From Primula veris (Eukaryota; Streptophyta; Magnoliopsida; Ericales; Primulaceae): a stretch of DNA of 64,000 nucleotides. The stretch is from positions 31,627,631 to 31,691,630 of the forward strand of contig OY821749.1 in NCBI GenBank assembly GCA_963682055.1, given 5' to 3'. How positions within the stretch are numbered: the stretch's first letter is position 1; each line of letters opens with the position of its first letter. Under the pieces are notes generated by a model that saw nothing but the letters and a program-made list of their open reading frames with translations, was not told the DNA's origin and did no database searches. Position numbers and translations under genes: made by a program. Positions 34,432 to 46,054 of this stretch are shown here, one piece after another.

Positions 34432-34655
34432 ATACTTCTTCCGTCACAAAATATTATGGTCTATGTATTTACGTGTAATTTTGACCGGTCAATATCTCGT
34501 CTTTAAATTGTTGAAATGTAAAATTTAAAAGTTTGTTCGTATAGTTTAACATTTGAACTATTTAATTAAATTTTAAAAAATTCGATTTTGATAACTTAAA
34601 TATGAGTTATTTATTGATCAAAATTACACGTTTTTTCGTATAAATCCAAACAGTA
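34432..34655. mobile_element. Stowaway-like MITE, diverged
   Basis: Foldback with TTTACGTGTAATTTTGACCGGTC on the left and the inverse GATCAAAATTACACG on the right; related to the elements at 5625 and 35375. Ends are approximate. Confidence 0.55.
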
Positions 34656-36679
34656 CTAAAATTATAGAATGATGTCGTGTAAAATTGTTTATCATATTAT
34701 TTTGGGACCCATTCGAACATTCTCAGCAACTACAAAACTGACTCTTAGGTATTTTCTTCGTATATTCATTTATTACTACAATATTCGTATATTCATTTAT
34801 TACTACAATATTCCTGTCTTTTCCAACAACTACTTTGCCCTCACTCTTTTCTTATTTGTTGCTTGACAAAATTCATTTCTGAAATTCAAAGTCCAGAATA
34901 ACAAAATTAATTTGGTCTAAAGCTAACAGAAAATCAGTACTTGTTTTTGTTGGATTTTCCTAAGTTCATATCTTTCTTTCCCACTATATTCTTCTTGTTT
35001 ATTTATTTACTCCTCATAAATGTTTTGCTTCTGTAATTTTCCTATCAATTCAAATTATATTACAGTAGCTTTTTGTTACCCAAATTAGTAATGGAATAAT
35101 AAATTGATGTACTAATTAAATAAATATTTCCGATTACAGTAGCTTTGAATATTCTCTCCGGTTAGATCATTTATCAGCCACATTTTTTGTCTTTCTTCAC
35201 AGCTGACTTTTCTAATTATTGATTGTCGATTCATTTATGAATTTCAAGTATCCCAGAATAGCACAACTAAACTGCTCTACTATTACAAATTATATTACTA
35301 ATTGTTTGGGCTGAATTTACCTTAGTTCCAAATACTACTAGATAATGAATAATGACACATAATGAATAATACTACTCTCTCGGTTTCTATTTAATTATCA
35401 ATTACGAAACTACGTGCAATTTTAACCGGCCAAAAACTTGTATCAAAATTGTCGGAATGAATTTTTTTAAAAGTTGATCATGTAGTTCAAATGTTAAATT
35501 TTATGATTAGATTTAAAAAAAATCATTTGGACAATTTTAATACAAGTTATAAGACAGTCAAAATTGCACGTAGTTTCGTCATGAACAATTAAATGGGAAG
35601 GGGCTACTTAGATTAGCGTGGCATTCGAAAAGTGTTTTAAAACCCTAACCGACAGACAATGAAAAATTCGACTCAAAGATAAAAACTTGTTTTTTTTATC
35701 CAAATTAGTACTCCATATAATAAGACCAATTACATTAATGGTCCTGATAGTTTACATTCTCATAAATTGATGTGTTGATTAAATAAATATTTCCCTATAG
35801 TAGCTTTGAATACTCTCTCCAGCTAGAAGTGGGTCCCATTTTGAACTTTGTCGGCCATATTTTTTGTATTTCTTCACAGCTGGCTTTTATAATAATTGAT
35901 TGTCGATTCATTTTTTAATTTCGAATATACTAAACTGGTCTACGATTACAAATTATATATATTACCTTTGTTCCAAATACTACTACATAATGAATAATAC
36001 TACTAGATTGGCGCGGCGTTCGAAAAGTGTTTTAAAACCCTAACCGACAAACAATGAAAAATCCGACTCAAAGATAAATTAAATAAAAAAAATTGTGTTA
36101 TTACTCCATATAATAAGACCAATTACATTAATGGTCCTGATAGTTTGCATTCTGACAATTGGCGCCCATGTTTCTTCACATTAAACCAACTGAAATATTT
36201 TCGGTTTATAAAGTCTTGTGCCAAAAAATTATATTGAATTAATTCTTAATTTTTTTTATAAATTTTGATTAATATTTAAATTTAGGGTAGTTTTCACTAG
36301 GGTTTTATATTTTTTTTGAATTTTTATTGTATTGTAATATTTATTTTTAATTTATCAAATATTAATTTGTCTAATATATAATAAAATAAAAGTACATTAG
36401 TTCTATAATATTTATTTTTTAACAAATAGTGGGTCACACCTATACCTTAGTCCACTCATACGTTTATTGCTCTGTTTTTTCCCATTATATTGATTTGACG
36501 ATTCATTTATGAAATTCAAACTCCTGAATAACAAAACTCCTCATTAGTACAAACATTTTGTTGTTAGCCTATTCTTGTTAGTTTTCTGGTTAGATCTGAT
36601 AAACATTTTATGATTTTTATTTTTCAATTTGAATATGTAAAGGTAGGAAAAGGATCTAAAGAGAAAGGAGGCTTTTAGA
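34656..36679. other. Tandemly duplicated upstream DNA of the NLR fragment
   Basis: About 640-bp units share CCCTAACCGACAGACAATG, ATTACATTAATGGTCCTGATA and TTCTTCACAGCTG-type phrases, for example 35090-35770 versus 35770-36290. The same DNA also occurs at 18470-18960. A MITE (35375-35604) sits in one unit only. The last ~150 bases precede the NLR start. Confidence 0.65.
35375..35604. mobile_element. Stowaway-like MITE
   Basis: Ends CTCTCTCGGTTTCTATTTAA and the inverse ATTAAATGGGAAGGGGC, TA at both sides, 230 bp, internal foldback with ACGAAACTACGTGCAATTTT. The corresponding place in the neighbouring repeat unit lacks it. Confidence 0.75.
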
Positions 36680-37098
36680 ATGGCAGAAATCGCTATTGCT
36701 ATTTTGGAAAAAGTTAGTGAACTCTTGATTGCCCCAATAGGACGACAGTTCGGTTACTTATTTAAATTTACTGGAAATGTTGAGACTCTTGAAAATGAAC
36801 AAAAGAAGCTGCGAGATTTGAAAAACGATGTTGAAGATGAAGTGAAAGTTGCTAGAAATAATGTGGACACTATTTTGAATACTGTTGAAACCTGGTTAAA
36901 AGATGTGGATTTGGTTGACGACAAGGCACAGAGCATTGTTGAAGAGAAGGCTCGATTTCCGAAAGGATGGTTTAACAATTGGTGTTTAAATTTGAAGTCA
37001 CGTTATGTTTTAAGCCGGAGGGCAAATAAGAAAACTAGAGACATCATTAAGCTGCAACAAGAAGGAAAATTTACAAAAGTATCATCACGAGCACCTCC
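36680..37098 (+). pseudogene. NLR (CC-NBS-LRR) N-terminal coiled-coil fragment
   Basis: The frame starts MAEIAIAILEKVSELLIAPI and continues GRQFGYLFKF, NVETLENEQKKLRDLKNDVE, VETWLKDVDLV and SRYVLSRRANKK. This matches the coiled-coil domain of plant CC-NBS-LRR immune receptors of the RPS2/RPS5 (At4g27190-like) type, which act in the cytosol or at membranes as pathogen sensors. Full proteins are 800 residues or more; only about 139 remain. No P-loop, NB-ARC or LRR follows, because an LTR begins at 37099. The open frame runs 11 codons into the LTR (PPVGFGTILNKQ end). The intact upstream DNA suggests it could still be transcribed. Confidence 0.85.
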
Positions 37099-37523
37099 TG
37101 TTGGTTTTGGTACTATTTTGAACAAACAATAAAATAAAGGACAATAAATTAAAAGACAGGAACGCAATGGAAATAACACTTTATTTCTCACAATTTGAAT
37201 ATGAATTACAATTCCTGACTCGTACAGAATTTAAGTTAAACTGCTGGACTGGTTTGACAATAATACAAACTGCCGGACTGTTTTGACAATAAAACAAACT
37301 ACCGGACTGTTTTGATAATAAAACAAACTGCCGGACTGTTTTAACAATAAAACAAACTGCCGGACTGTTTTGACAATAAAACAAACGGCATGACTGTTTT
37401 GACAATATAAAAACTGCCGGACTGTTTTAACAAACTGCCGGACTGGTTTTAACAAATAAAAAACTGCCGGACTGGTTTTTAACAATCAAGTTTATAGGCT
37501 CTACAGAAACCGCAGCCATAAAT
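37099..37523 (-). mobile_element. Truncated LTR of the TGTTGG...CCAACA family
   Basis: It begins at the true TGTTGG end, directly after the NLR fragment. It keeps the VNTR (37240-37480), then jumps to the TTTATAGGCTCTACAGAAAC part of the LTR (compare 12458-12500) and stops at ATAAATG, where SDR exon 2 begins. It therefore carries an internal deletion and a terminal truncation. Confidence 0.85.
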
Positions 37524-38759
37524 GCAGCCTTAGAAGAACTATAGGCTATAGCTCCGAAGGTACCAAATCTCCGGAGGCCTCCAATTGACGAGATATTGAT
37601 TATTGAACCACCCAAGCCAGCATCACGCATACGCTTAGATACATACTTAGATACTAACCATGCTCCTGTTACGTTTGTTTTAAAGGTGTTGTTCCATTCC
37701 TCCTCTGAAAGGTCTATACACATAGTCACACTTCCTATACATATATAAGTAAATAAAGAAATCATCATTAGTTGGTAAAAAACTTGTTACTAATTCAATT
37801 CTTGAAATATATATATGTAAGCTCGGGAAAGATAAATATCTTATCATATTTTAGAATACGCCGTGCCATCAAACCATAACAGCTACTAATAAACTACTCA
37901 CTCTGTCACATAAAAAGATTATCCAATTTCATTTGTTTTTTGTCCCAAATTATGCTCTCATTTTCATTTACGAGGTGATAATTATGCTATAAAATTCTAT
38001 ATATAATGCTTTTAAATGAGTATCGATAATGACAGATGTTAACATTCATATTATTGACTGCATGTTAAAGTAAAATTGTAATCATATTAAATATTATAAT
38101 TTATAACTAACCTAATATTAAAGGAAAACCAAATGAGCCCATATTTTTGGAACGGAGATGGTAAATTTTTGTGAATCCTCAAATTTACAAGTCACTCAAT
38201 ATATGGTGTTGAAATCTCATTTTAGTGTCTACTATATGTTAAGGTTAGATTTTTTCCTCTTGGTCTTGATAGGCCTAAATGTAACTTCTACTAGTTCTAT
38301 TTTAGCATCATGAAGTGTGTTCAATAAAACTGAAATTTTGAAGCATAGCACATCTGAGAAAATGAATCTTTTACTTTGATAAATTAATAATCCTACTGGA
38401 ATCAGATAATACATTGAAGTACCTCTAACACCGGCGTTGTTAATCAAAGCATCGATGCGTCCAAACGCTTTCCATGCCTGATTAATAGCAACCTCGATAG
38501 CCGTACCATTAGCCGTGACATCGAGCTCAATCGCCACGGCTCTAGCCTGACAATCAGAGCTCGAGCCAGTTTGGTTAAGCTCGTCACATAAGGACTTGAG
38601 GCGGTCCAAGCGTCGAGCTGCAGCAACAACTTTGCATCCCGCCTTAACAAGGTTGATACAAAACTCACGGCCTAGACCAGAAGATGCACCTGTCACTAGA
38701 ACCACTTTGTCTTCGAAACTGCACCATGGCTCTAGTTGCACTGGTACTTGGCTAACCAT
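37524..38759 (-). pseudogene. SDR copy D: exon 1 and most of exon 2, 3' part lost
   Basis: Exon 1 is 38423-38759 (337 nt, open, start [12 protein letters not shown]) and intron 1 is 688 bp, the same length and almost the same sequence as in copy E. Exon 2 starts at 37734 and matches the paralogs through [10 protein letters not shown], including the catalytic Y and K. Then it runs into the truncated LTR at 37523. Exon 3, which provides the C-terminal half of the substrate pocket and the VPIFSSL end, is gone. All bases retained are open, so the damage is a single deletion. The very recent D/E similarity suggests D was intact not long ago. It probably makes no functional enzyme. Confidence 0.88.
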
Positions 38760-38805
38760 TGCTTGTTCTTTTTTTCTTTTCTTTGTTGGTATAACTAATT
38801 GTGTA

Positions 38806-39020
38806 CCCGTTCCTATTTAATTGTCCACTACGAAACTACATGCAATTTTGACCGGTCAAGAACTTGTATCAAAATTGTCGGAATAAAAATTTTCAAAAGT
38901 TGATTACATAGTTCAAATGTTAAATTTTATGATTAGATTTTAAAAAAATTCATTTCGAAAATTTTGATACAAGTTATAAATCGATTAAAATTGTACGTAA
39001 TTTCGTAGTGGACAATTATG
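38806..39020. mobile_element. Stowaway-like MITE upstream of SDR copy D, possibly truncated
   Basis: Begins CCGTTCCTATTTAATTGTCC, foldback with ACGAAACTACATGCAATTTT and the inverse near 38985-39010. Copy E lacks this block at the equivalent promoter position, so it inserted after D and E separated or was lost from E. Confidence 0.65.
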
Positions 39021-39039
39021 TAAAAACTTAATACGCATG

Positions 39040-39596
39040 TGCATAGCTTGGCTACACGGCAATTTTACGGGTTTCAACCCGATATGATCCGACTCGATTC
39101 GTTGCGGATCGGATAAAAGTATAATTATATTCGGGTCAGGTCGGGTTTAAATGAGTAAAAGTGTAATTTAAAAAAATTAAACTTAAAAGTGTAAGTTAAC
39201 ATTCTGTCACTTCTATTTCTATCCTATATACTAAACTATATCTCATATAATAATAGATAACATACATTTAAATGCATAAAAATACAACTTAACACCGTTT
39301 ATCTCTCTCTCATAAATTAAACTCTTTGTTTTATAACTTAAAAATTACAATTTAATACTCTCTCTCATATAAATTAAACTCTTTCTTTTATATTATTTTT
39401 ATAAATCAAATGATTTTTTAATCTATTTAACATATTTTATTTGAAATCTTTGACATTTATCTGATTTATTTTTTAAAAGAAAACAAAATATTTTTTAAAA
39501 ACGAATCAAATAGGTCGGATCGGATCAAATGGATAAAAGTATAACTTTTTTCTCGAATCAGATTAAAACCCACGAAATTACGATATGTATCTACGT
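39040..39596. mobile_element. Probable non-autonomous insertion rich in CGGGTC/GGATCGGAT
   Basis: The DNA upstream of copy E reads GGTCGGCTATGTCCCGCC without a break (42859-42875). Upstream of copy D the matching phrase is split by about 550 bp with CGGGTTTCAACCCG near its left end and CGGATCGGATCAAATGG near its right. The motif style resembles the hAT-like MITEs. Precise ends and target duplication are not clear. Confidence 0.45.
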
Positions 39597-40956
39597 CCCG
39601 CCAAACTATTTTTGGTATCACTCATAACTACATAATACATATATTCATACAATATAAATGCATAAGTTTTAGACATATTTACATAGAGGTAGGTCGGAAA
39701 GGACCACTCCCTTTATCCTTCCACTATTACATAATTATAAATAGATACTTATCAACGAAAGAGCTAACATATCAGCGTTGAACAGCTTCGGCACCTCGAT
39801 GACAATCACGGGTTCCGAACCTTCTATGCCGGTACGGCTCAGTTTGGCTAAACCCTCTATTTCCTGTTATATTAATATTAATATTTATATCACAAGTACA
39901 TCTCTTGATAAACTTGGGTACCAATTTGACAATATCTCAACTATAAACTTATAAGTCACAAATGATTACTTACAACTCAATTACATTGTCAATAAATGAA
40001 CTATAAAGCTAGATGATTGGGTTCGGCTCACACTTGGCCAAACCTATGCTGCCAAACCACAATAATAAATACTTAAACATAAACTTGGGGAATCATCGAA
40101 ACGGGTGGTCGTACAACCACCTTTGGGCTGGTCATACACGGTCATCGCTAACGTTTCGACGGATCCTTCGTCCTATAATAAAAACAATAAATCCACCTGT
40201 AGTCTTGTAAACACTAGATAATGTGTCGGATCCTGTGAGCCGATCCCGGCCTTAACTTATAAAACATTATGAGGATTTTTTATCCTCATCAAGAACGGTT
40301 AACATGGAACACATTTTATGCACTATTATGACTTTATGAGTACTACTCTCTGTAACATGTTCACTCATACATGTTCATATCTATAATATAGTCATGCCAT
40401 GAAAGAAGTATTTCTAGATTTCTATTAAAATTAGTCTATTATGCAGATCCTCTTTGGGTCGGACTGTAACGACCCGGCCTCACATTGCGAGCGAACACAT
40501 ATTCATATCAACAATATTGTATGATATGGCAATTGGCACAATATTTTTATGCGGTCACTCATTCTAATATCAACAATTTGTTATATAAATATGCAAGTAT
40601 TAAGTGTATCACTCATATTTCACGTATGTATCATTTGCATATTGCCATACAATAACTCATTTTCGTTGTTCTTATAAAGTACCATGACGATCGTTATGTT
40701 TTGCTGAACCGTGAAAGTTAAATGGAGAGGCCGATATACTATATAATTCTTTTCCATACCATATATAAGTTCTTTTTAATGTACTACTTCTTGAGATTTG
40801 CTTTCTCAATCTGAGCATACTATCATATTACCTTTAGTTCAGAAAGTTGGAAAACATTGCATGAATTCAAATTAAAGGCTTATTAGTCACAATATAATTA
40901 AACAGTGATAATACCGAAATACATTTACAGCAAAGATAAAGTGATAAGATTACAAA
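39597..40956. other. SDR intergenic DNA; 39597-40560 duplicated at 42870-43868
   Basis: Shared phrases include GGGTTCGGCTCACACTTGG, CATCGAAACGGGTGGTCG and GTCGGATCCTGTGAGCC in the same order. There is no gene. 40561-40956 is the 3' flank of copy E, shared with the 3' flanks of copies C and G. Confidence 0.75.
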
Positions 40957-42746
40957 TCAAAGAGAAGAAAAAATCGGAACACCAGGAAGTGAATACCCGG
41001 CGTCAATAATATAAATATTTCCAGAAACATAGCTTGAAGAATCATGAATTAAATATCTAATGAGAGATGTCAAAGCTGGATCTGTTTCAACAAGGGTTTG
41101 TAAAGGTACTGTTCTTTCTGCCACATTTTTAATCCAATTTTTGCTGAATAATTCTTGAGTTATCTCTGATTGGAATATGCCAGGTGCTACAGCATTCACT
41201 CTTATGTTATATTGTCCCAATTCAATTGCCATTATCTGTAAAATACAAGAGACATGCTAACAATCGTACAAATTCTCGCTAATTAGACCAAATGAAATGA
41301 CCAACGCTCGCATTGCTTGAACGAGTTTAATCTAGTACCCTTAGTTTTAGTTGAAACATTAGCGGACACTACAAATTTTGAGGATAAAATGGATATTGTA
41401 TCTAAAATTAGAAGTTAAAATCACAGTTATTTTTCTCTTCCACACCAAATTCCAAAGCTTAAAGAAGAGACTGAAAGTTATGAAATTTTACCTCCGTCAC
41501 AACATGCAATGCAGCCTTAGAAGAAGTATAAGCTATAGCTCCGAAGGTACCAACTCTCCGGAGGCCTCCAATTGACGAGATATTGATTATTGAACCACCC
41601 AAGCCAGCATCACGCATACGCTTAGATACATACTTAGATACTAACCATGCTCCTGTTACGTTTGTTTTAAAGGTGTTGTTCCATTCCTCCTCTGAAAGGT
41701 CTATAGACATAGTCACACTTCCTATACATATATAAGTAAATAAAGAAATCATCATTAGTTGGTAAAAAACTTGTTACTAATTCAATTCTTGAAATATATA
41801 TATGTAAGCTCGGGAAAGATAAATATCTTATCATATTTTAGAATACGCCGTGCCATCAAACCATAACAGCTACTAATAAACTACTCACTCTGTCACATAA
41901 AAAGATTATCCAATTTCATTTGTTTTTTGTCCCAAATTATGCTCTCATTTTCATTTACGAGGTGATAATTATGCTATAAAATTCTATATATAATGCTTTT
42001 AAATGAGTATCGATAATGACAGATGTTAACATTCATATTATTGACTGCATGTTAAAGTAAAATTGTAATCATATTAAATATTATAATTTATAACTAACCT
42101 AATATTAAAGGAAAACCAAATGAGCCCATATTTTTGGAACGGAGATGGTAAATTTTTGTGAATCCTCAAATTTACAAGTCACTCAATATATGGTGTTGAA
42201 ATCTCATTTTAGTGTCTACTATATGTTAAGGTTAGATTTTTTCCTCTTGGTCTTGATAGGCCTAAATGTAACTTCTACTAGTTCTATTTTAGCATCATGA
42301 AGTGTGTTCAATAAAACTGAAATTTTGAAGCATAGCACATCTGAGAAAATGAATCTTTTACTTTGATAAATTAATAATCCTACTGGAATCAGATAATACA
42401 TTGAAGTACCTCTAACACCGGCGTTGTTAATCAAAGCATCGATGCGTCCAAACGCTTTCCATGCCTGATTAATAGCAACCTCGATAGCCGTACCATTAGC
42501 CGTGACATCGAGCTCAATCGCCACGGCTCTAGCCTGACAATCAGAGCTCGAGCCAGTTTGGTTAAGCTCGTCACATAAGGACTTGAGGCGGTCCAAGCGT
42601 CGAGCTGCAGCAACCACTCTACATCCCGCCTTAACAAGGTCGATACAAAACTCACGGCCTAGACCAGAAGACGCACCTGTCACTAGAACCACTTTGTCTT
42701 CGAAGCTGCACCATGGCTCTAGTTGGACTGGTTCTTGGCTAGCCAT
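40957..42746 (-). CDS. SDR copy E: short-chain dehydrogenase/reductase, intact, three exons
   Basis: Exons 42410-42746, 41492-41721 and 40957-41235 (337, 230 and 279 nt) encode 281 aa. It keeps [26 protein letters not shown] and YTSSK, so all residues of a classical NADP(H)-type SDR are in place. Exon 1 is almost identical to copies C and D; exon 3 differs from C at scattered sites. A TATATA at 42824-42829 (minus) lies about 78 bp upstream of the ATG, next to GTGGCCGGC, which is shared with copies C and G. It is the most regular member of the array: compact introns of 688 and 256 bp, no insertions. Substrate unknown. Confidence 0.92.
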
Positions 42747-43868
42747 TACTTGGTTCTTTTTTTCTTTTCTTTGTTGGTATTATGGTATAACAAATTGTGT
42801 ACCAATACTATCAGCCGGCCACATATATACATGTAAACACTGAATACCTATGGCATAGGTCGGCTATGTCCCGCCGAACTATTTCTACTCTCACCCATAA
42901 CTACATAATACATATATTCATACAATATAAATGCACAAGTCTTAAGACATATTTACATAGAGGTAGGTCGGAAAGAACCATTCCCTTTATCCTTCCACTA
43001 TTACATAATTATAAATAGATACTTATCAACGAAAGAGCTAGCATATCAGCGTTGAACAGCTTCGGCCAGCTACGTGTCCAGTCCAACACCTCGACGACAA
43101 TCATGGGTTCCGAACCTCCTACACCGTACTACGGCTCAGTTTGGCTAAACCCTCTATTTCCTGTTGTATTAATATTTATATCACAAGTACATCTCTTGAT
43201 AAACTTCGGTACCAATTTGACAATATCTCAACTATAAACTTATAAGTCACAAATGATTACTTACAACTCAATTACATTGTCAATAAATGAACTATAAAGC
43301 TAGATGATTGGGTTCGGCTCACACTTGGCCAAACCTATGCTGCCAAACCACAATAATAAATACTTAAACATAAACTTGGGGAATCATCGAAACGGGTGGT
43401 CGTACAACCACCTTCGGGCTGGTCATACACGGTCATCGCTAACGTTTCGATGAACCCTTCGTCATATAATAAAAACAATAAATCCACCTGTAGTCATGTA
43501 AACACTAGATAATGTGTCGGATCCTGTGAGCCGATCCCGACCTTAACTTATAAAACGTTATGAGGATTTTTCATCCTCATCAAGAACGGTTAACATGGAA
43601 CACATTTTATGCACTATTATGACTTTATGAGTACTACTCCCAGTAACATGTTCACTCATAAATCATAACTCATACATGTTCATACCTATAATATAGTCAT
43701 GCCATGAAAGAAGTATTTCTGGATTTCTTTTAAAATTAGTCTATTATGCGGATCCTCTTTGGGTCGGACTGTAACGACCCGGCCTCACATTGCGAACGCA
43801 TGTTCATATCAACAATATTGTATGATATGACAATTGGCACAATATTTTTATCTGGTCACCCATTCTAA
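42747..43868. other. Promoter of SDR copy E and duplicated intergenic DNA
   Basis: The first ~110 bases are the copy E upstream region with the TATATA box. From 42870 the DNA repeats 39597-40560. It breaks off at about 43868 after CACCCATTCTAATG, where SDR intron 1 sequence of copy F begins. Confidence 0.75.
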
Positions 43869-44504
43869 TGAGACCATATTTTTGGAACGTAGATGGTAAA
43901 ACTTTTGTGAATCCTCAAATTTTCAAGTGACTCAATATATGGTTTGAAATCTCATTTTAGTGTCTAGTATATAGTATATGTTAAGCTTAGATTTATTCCT
44001 CTTGGTCTTGATAGACCTAAATGCAACTTCTACTAGTGGAGCACTATTTTAGCCTCATGACGTGTGTTCAATAAAACTGAAATTTTGAAGCATAGCACAT
44101 CTGAGAAAATGAATCTTTTACTTATAAATTAATAATCCTACTGGAATCAGATAGTACATTGAAGTACCTCTAACACCGGCGTTGTTAATCAAAGCATCAA
44201 TGCGTCCAAACGCTTCCCATTCCCGATTAATAGCAACCTCGATAGCCGTACCGTTAGCCATGGCATCGAGCTCAATCGCCACGGTTCGAGCCTGACAGTC
44301 AGAGCTCGAGCCAGTTTGGTTAAGTTCGTTACATAAGGACTTGAGGCGGTCCAGGCGTCGAGCTGCAGCCACCACTCTGCATCCGGCCTTAACGAGGTCG
44401 ATACAAAACTCACGGCCTAGACCAGACAACGCTCCTGTCACTAAGACCACTTTGCCTCCAAAGGTGCACCATGGTTTTAGTTGGATTGGTTCTTGCCTTG
44501 CCAT
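43869..44504 (-). pseudogene. SDR copy F: exon 1 and part of intron 1 only
   Basis: Exon 1 (44168-44504, 337 nt) is fully open from [12 protein letters not shown] to NNAGVRG with a proper GTAC donor. About 300 bases of intron 1 follow and then end abruptly at 43868, joined to the duplicated intergenic DNA. Exons 2 and 3, with the catalytic Y and K, are absent. The glycine motif reads TGALSGLG instead of TGASSGLG, and LDAMANG replaces LDVTANG, consistent with loss of constraint. ATATATG lies upstream near 44540. No working enzyme can be made. Confidence 0.88.
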
Positions 44505-44640
44505 TGCTTGCTCTTTGGTGCCAATACTATCGGCCCCATATATGCAACCTACTGTATGGAAAGATAATCAGTGATTCAGTGGTCCAGAAGGGTTAACATG
44601 GAACACATTTTATGCACTATGAGTACTACTCCATGTAACA

Positions 44641-44840
44641 TTTTTTTTTAATCATACCGTGTTTATTATTAATTAAAACAACAAGCGACACAGAGTCCCT
44701 GAAACAACCTCCAAGGGGTTAAGTGTAAAACAAAATACAAAACCACATCGGGCGCTAGAAAACCTCTGACCCTAGCAACCGACCAAATCATCCCAACCTG
44801 AATTGACAAAATAAAGTACAACAAAACACCATAAAGTACT
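44641..44840 (-). mobile_element. Retroposon (LINE-like) 3' part, split by RT2
   Basis: The element starts at a run of T at 44641-44649 (a poly(A) tail on the minus strand). Its other part resumes after RT2 and ends at 56064. The host phrase ACTACTCCAT is duplicated at 44625-44634 and 56065-56074, just outside both ends. A poly(A) tail plus a longer target duplication fits target-primed retroposition. Total length without RT2 is about 540 bp; no ORF. Confidence 0.65.
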
Positions 44841-45535
44841 TGGCGAGCCTGATTTTCTTCCCAAGCTCGGCTTAATCAATTCGCGTCGGCTCCGATCTTC
44901 CAAGGTATCTGGAGTAATATACGTCGGCTAGGGTGACGAGGTGGCCTTCGTGCCTGCGCAAGAAACAAACAGGGGCCCGGGGTAGGTACCGGGTTTTCCC
45001 TCTCCAACGATCAAGTCAGTATCGGTGTTAACTGAAAGTAGGAATATAGTTTAGGGGGAGGGACCGGGCCGGTTACAAGTTGTTGTATCGAGTGGTACAG
45101 ACGGTGTTCAGGGGGTCGGGTTGTTTAAGCTTTATCTCTCTTCTCTGTATTTGTGCCTCCTCTCTAAGTGGTATTAGTGGGGGTATTTATAGTGTGATCA
45201 GAGGCGTATTAGCCCTTGGATCACTGTACTGTAAGATGTTGATCCAACGGCGTCAGGTCATTTATGACTCTGACAAGGGTACTGTCCTCTTCCGGGGCCC
45301 ACAGGGAGGTGGCCTGTGATTGGGCCACGTCGATGAAACGCCAGGAGGGTCCCCCAGGGGGGGGTCAGCAGCATTAATTGGGGAAGCGTACTCGATACGC
45401 TTCTTTGGACCGGCCTAGCTTCACCCCGTTTGGTATTGAGCCGGGGTGATGATACATCCGCTGTACAGGGCCCCGGATTGTTTCTTTCTGTGGTGATATC
45501 GGTCCGGACGAGGGGACACTGACATTCCCTCGCCA
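44841..45535 (-). repeat. RT2 3' LTR (left)
   Basis: 695 bp, with the minus-strand TATA box TATAAATA at 45184-45191. One T/C difference from the right LTR at 44910. Confidence 0.95.
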
Positions 45536-45911
45536 ACAGCTCCCTGTCCGGAGTCGTCGTTGAGTACCTTCCTCACTTTACGGGGGCTCCGGTCATTCTG
45601 TCTTCACATTTGGCTGTCTAGAGGCACCTCGGCGCGACTCGTCTCTTGATACGTGTTCAACCATGCATGGATTTCTTACACGTGGAGCATGCCAGTTTCG
45701 TAATTATGGGGCGCCGCCTCTGTCTTTTCAGTTTCTCCAATGTCATTAATGCTAAAACGGCTGAAGGGTGACACTTGGCAGACGACCTCTCCTTATTGTA
45801 CACGTGGAGGGCGTGGGTTGAGTAGTGGCTGTCCTTTGTGGGAGTTCGTGCAATGAGCCGTTGCGTCTTTTCACCTTCTGGTAAATGTCTTTTCACCTTC
45901 TGGTGGGGGTC
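45536..45911. promoter_or_regulatory. RT2 region between LTR and antisense gene
   Basis: On the minus strand it supplies the polypurine-like GGACAGGGAGCTG next to the LTR. On the plus strand it is upstream DNA of the antisense gene. CTTTTCACCTTCTGG occurs twice just before the TATA box. No gene. Confidence 0.5.
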
Positions 45912-45919
45912 TATAAATA
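45912..45919 (+). promoter_or_regulatory. TATA box of the RT2 antisense gene
   Basis: TATAAATA in the context GGTCTATAAATACCC, 136-143 bp upstream of the ATG at 46055. The leader in between is pyrimidine-rich with several CTCTCTCTC runs, as in many plant 5' UTRs. Confidence 0.7.
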
Positions 45920-46054
45920 CCCTCAGTGAAAATTCATTTTCACTTTCTCACTCTCTCACTAAAATTTTCACAGCAAGCCATTCTCTCTCTCTAGACTTCC
46001 ATAGCAAACCATCTTCTCTTCAATTACCGAATTTTTTACATATTTCCCACCACA

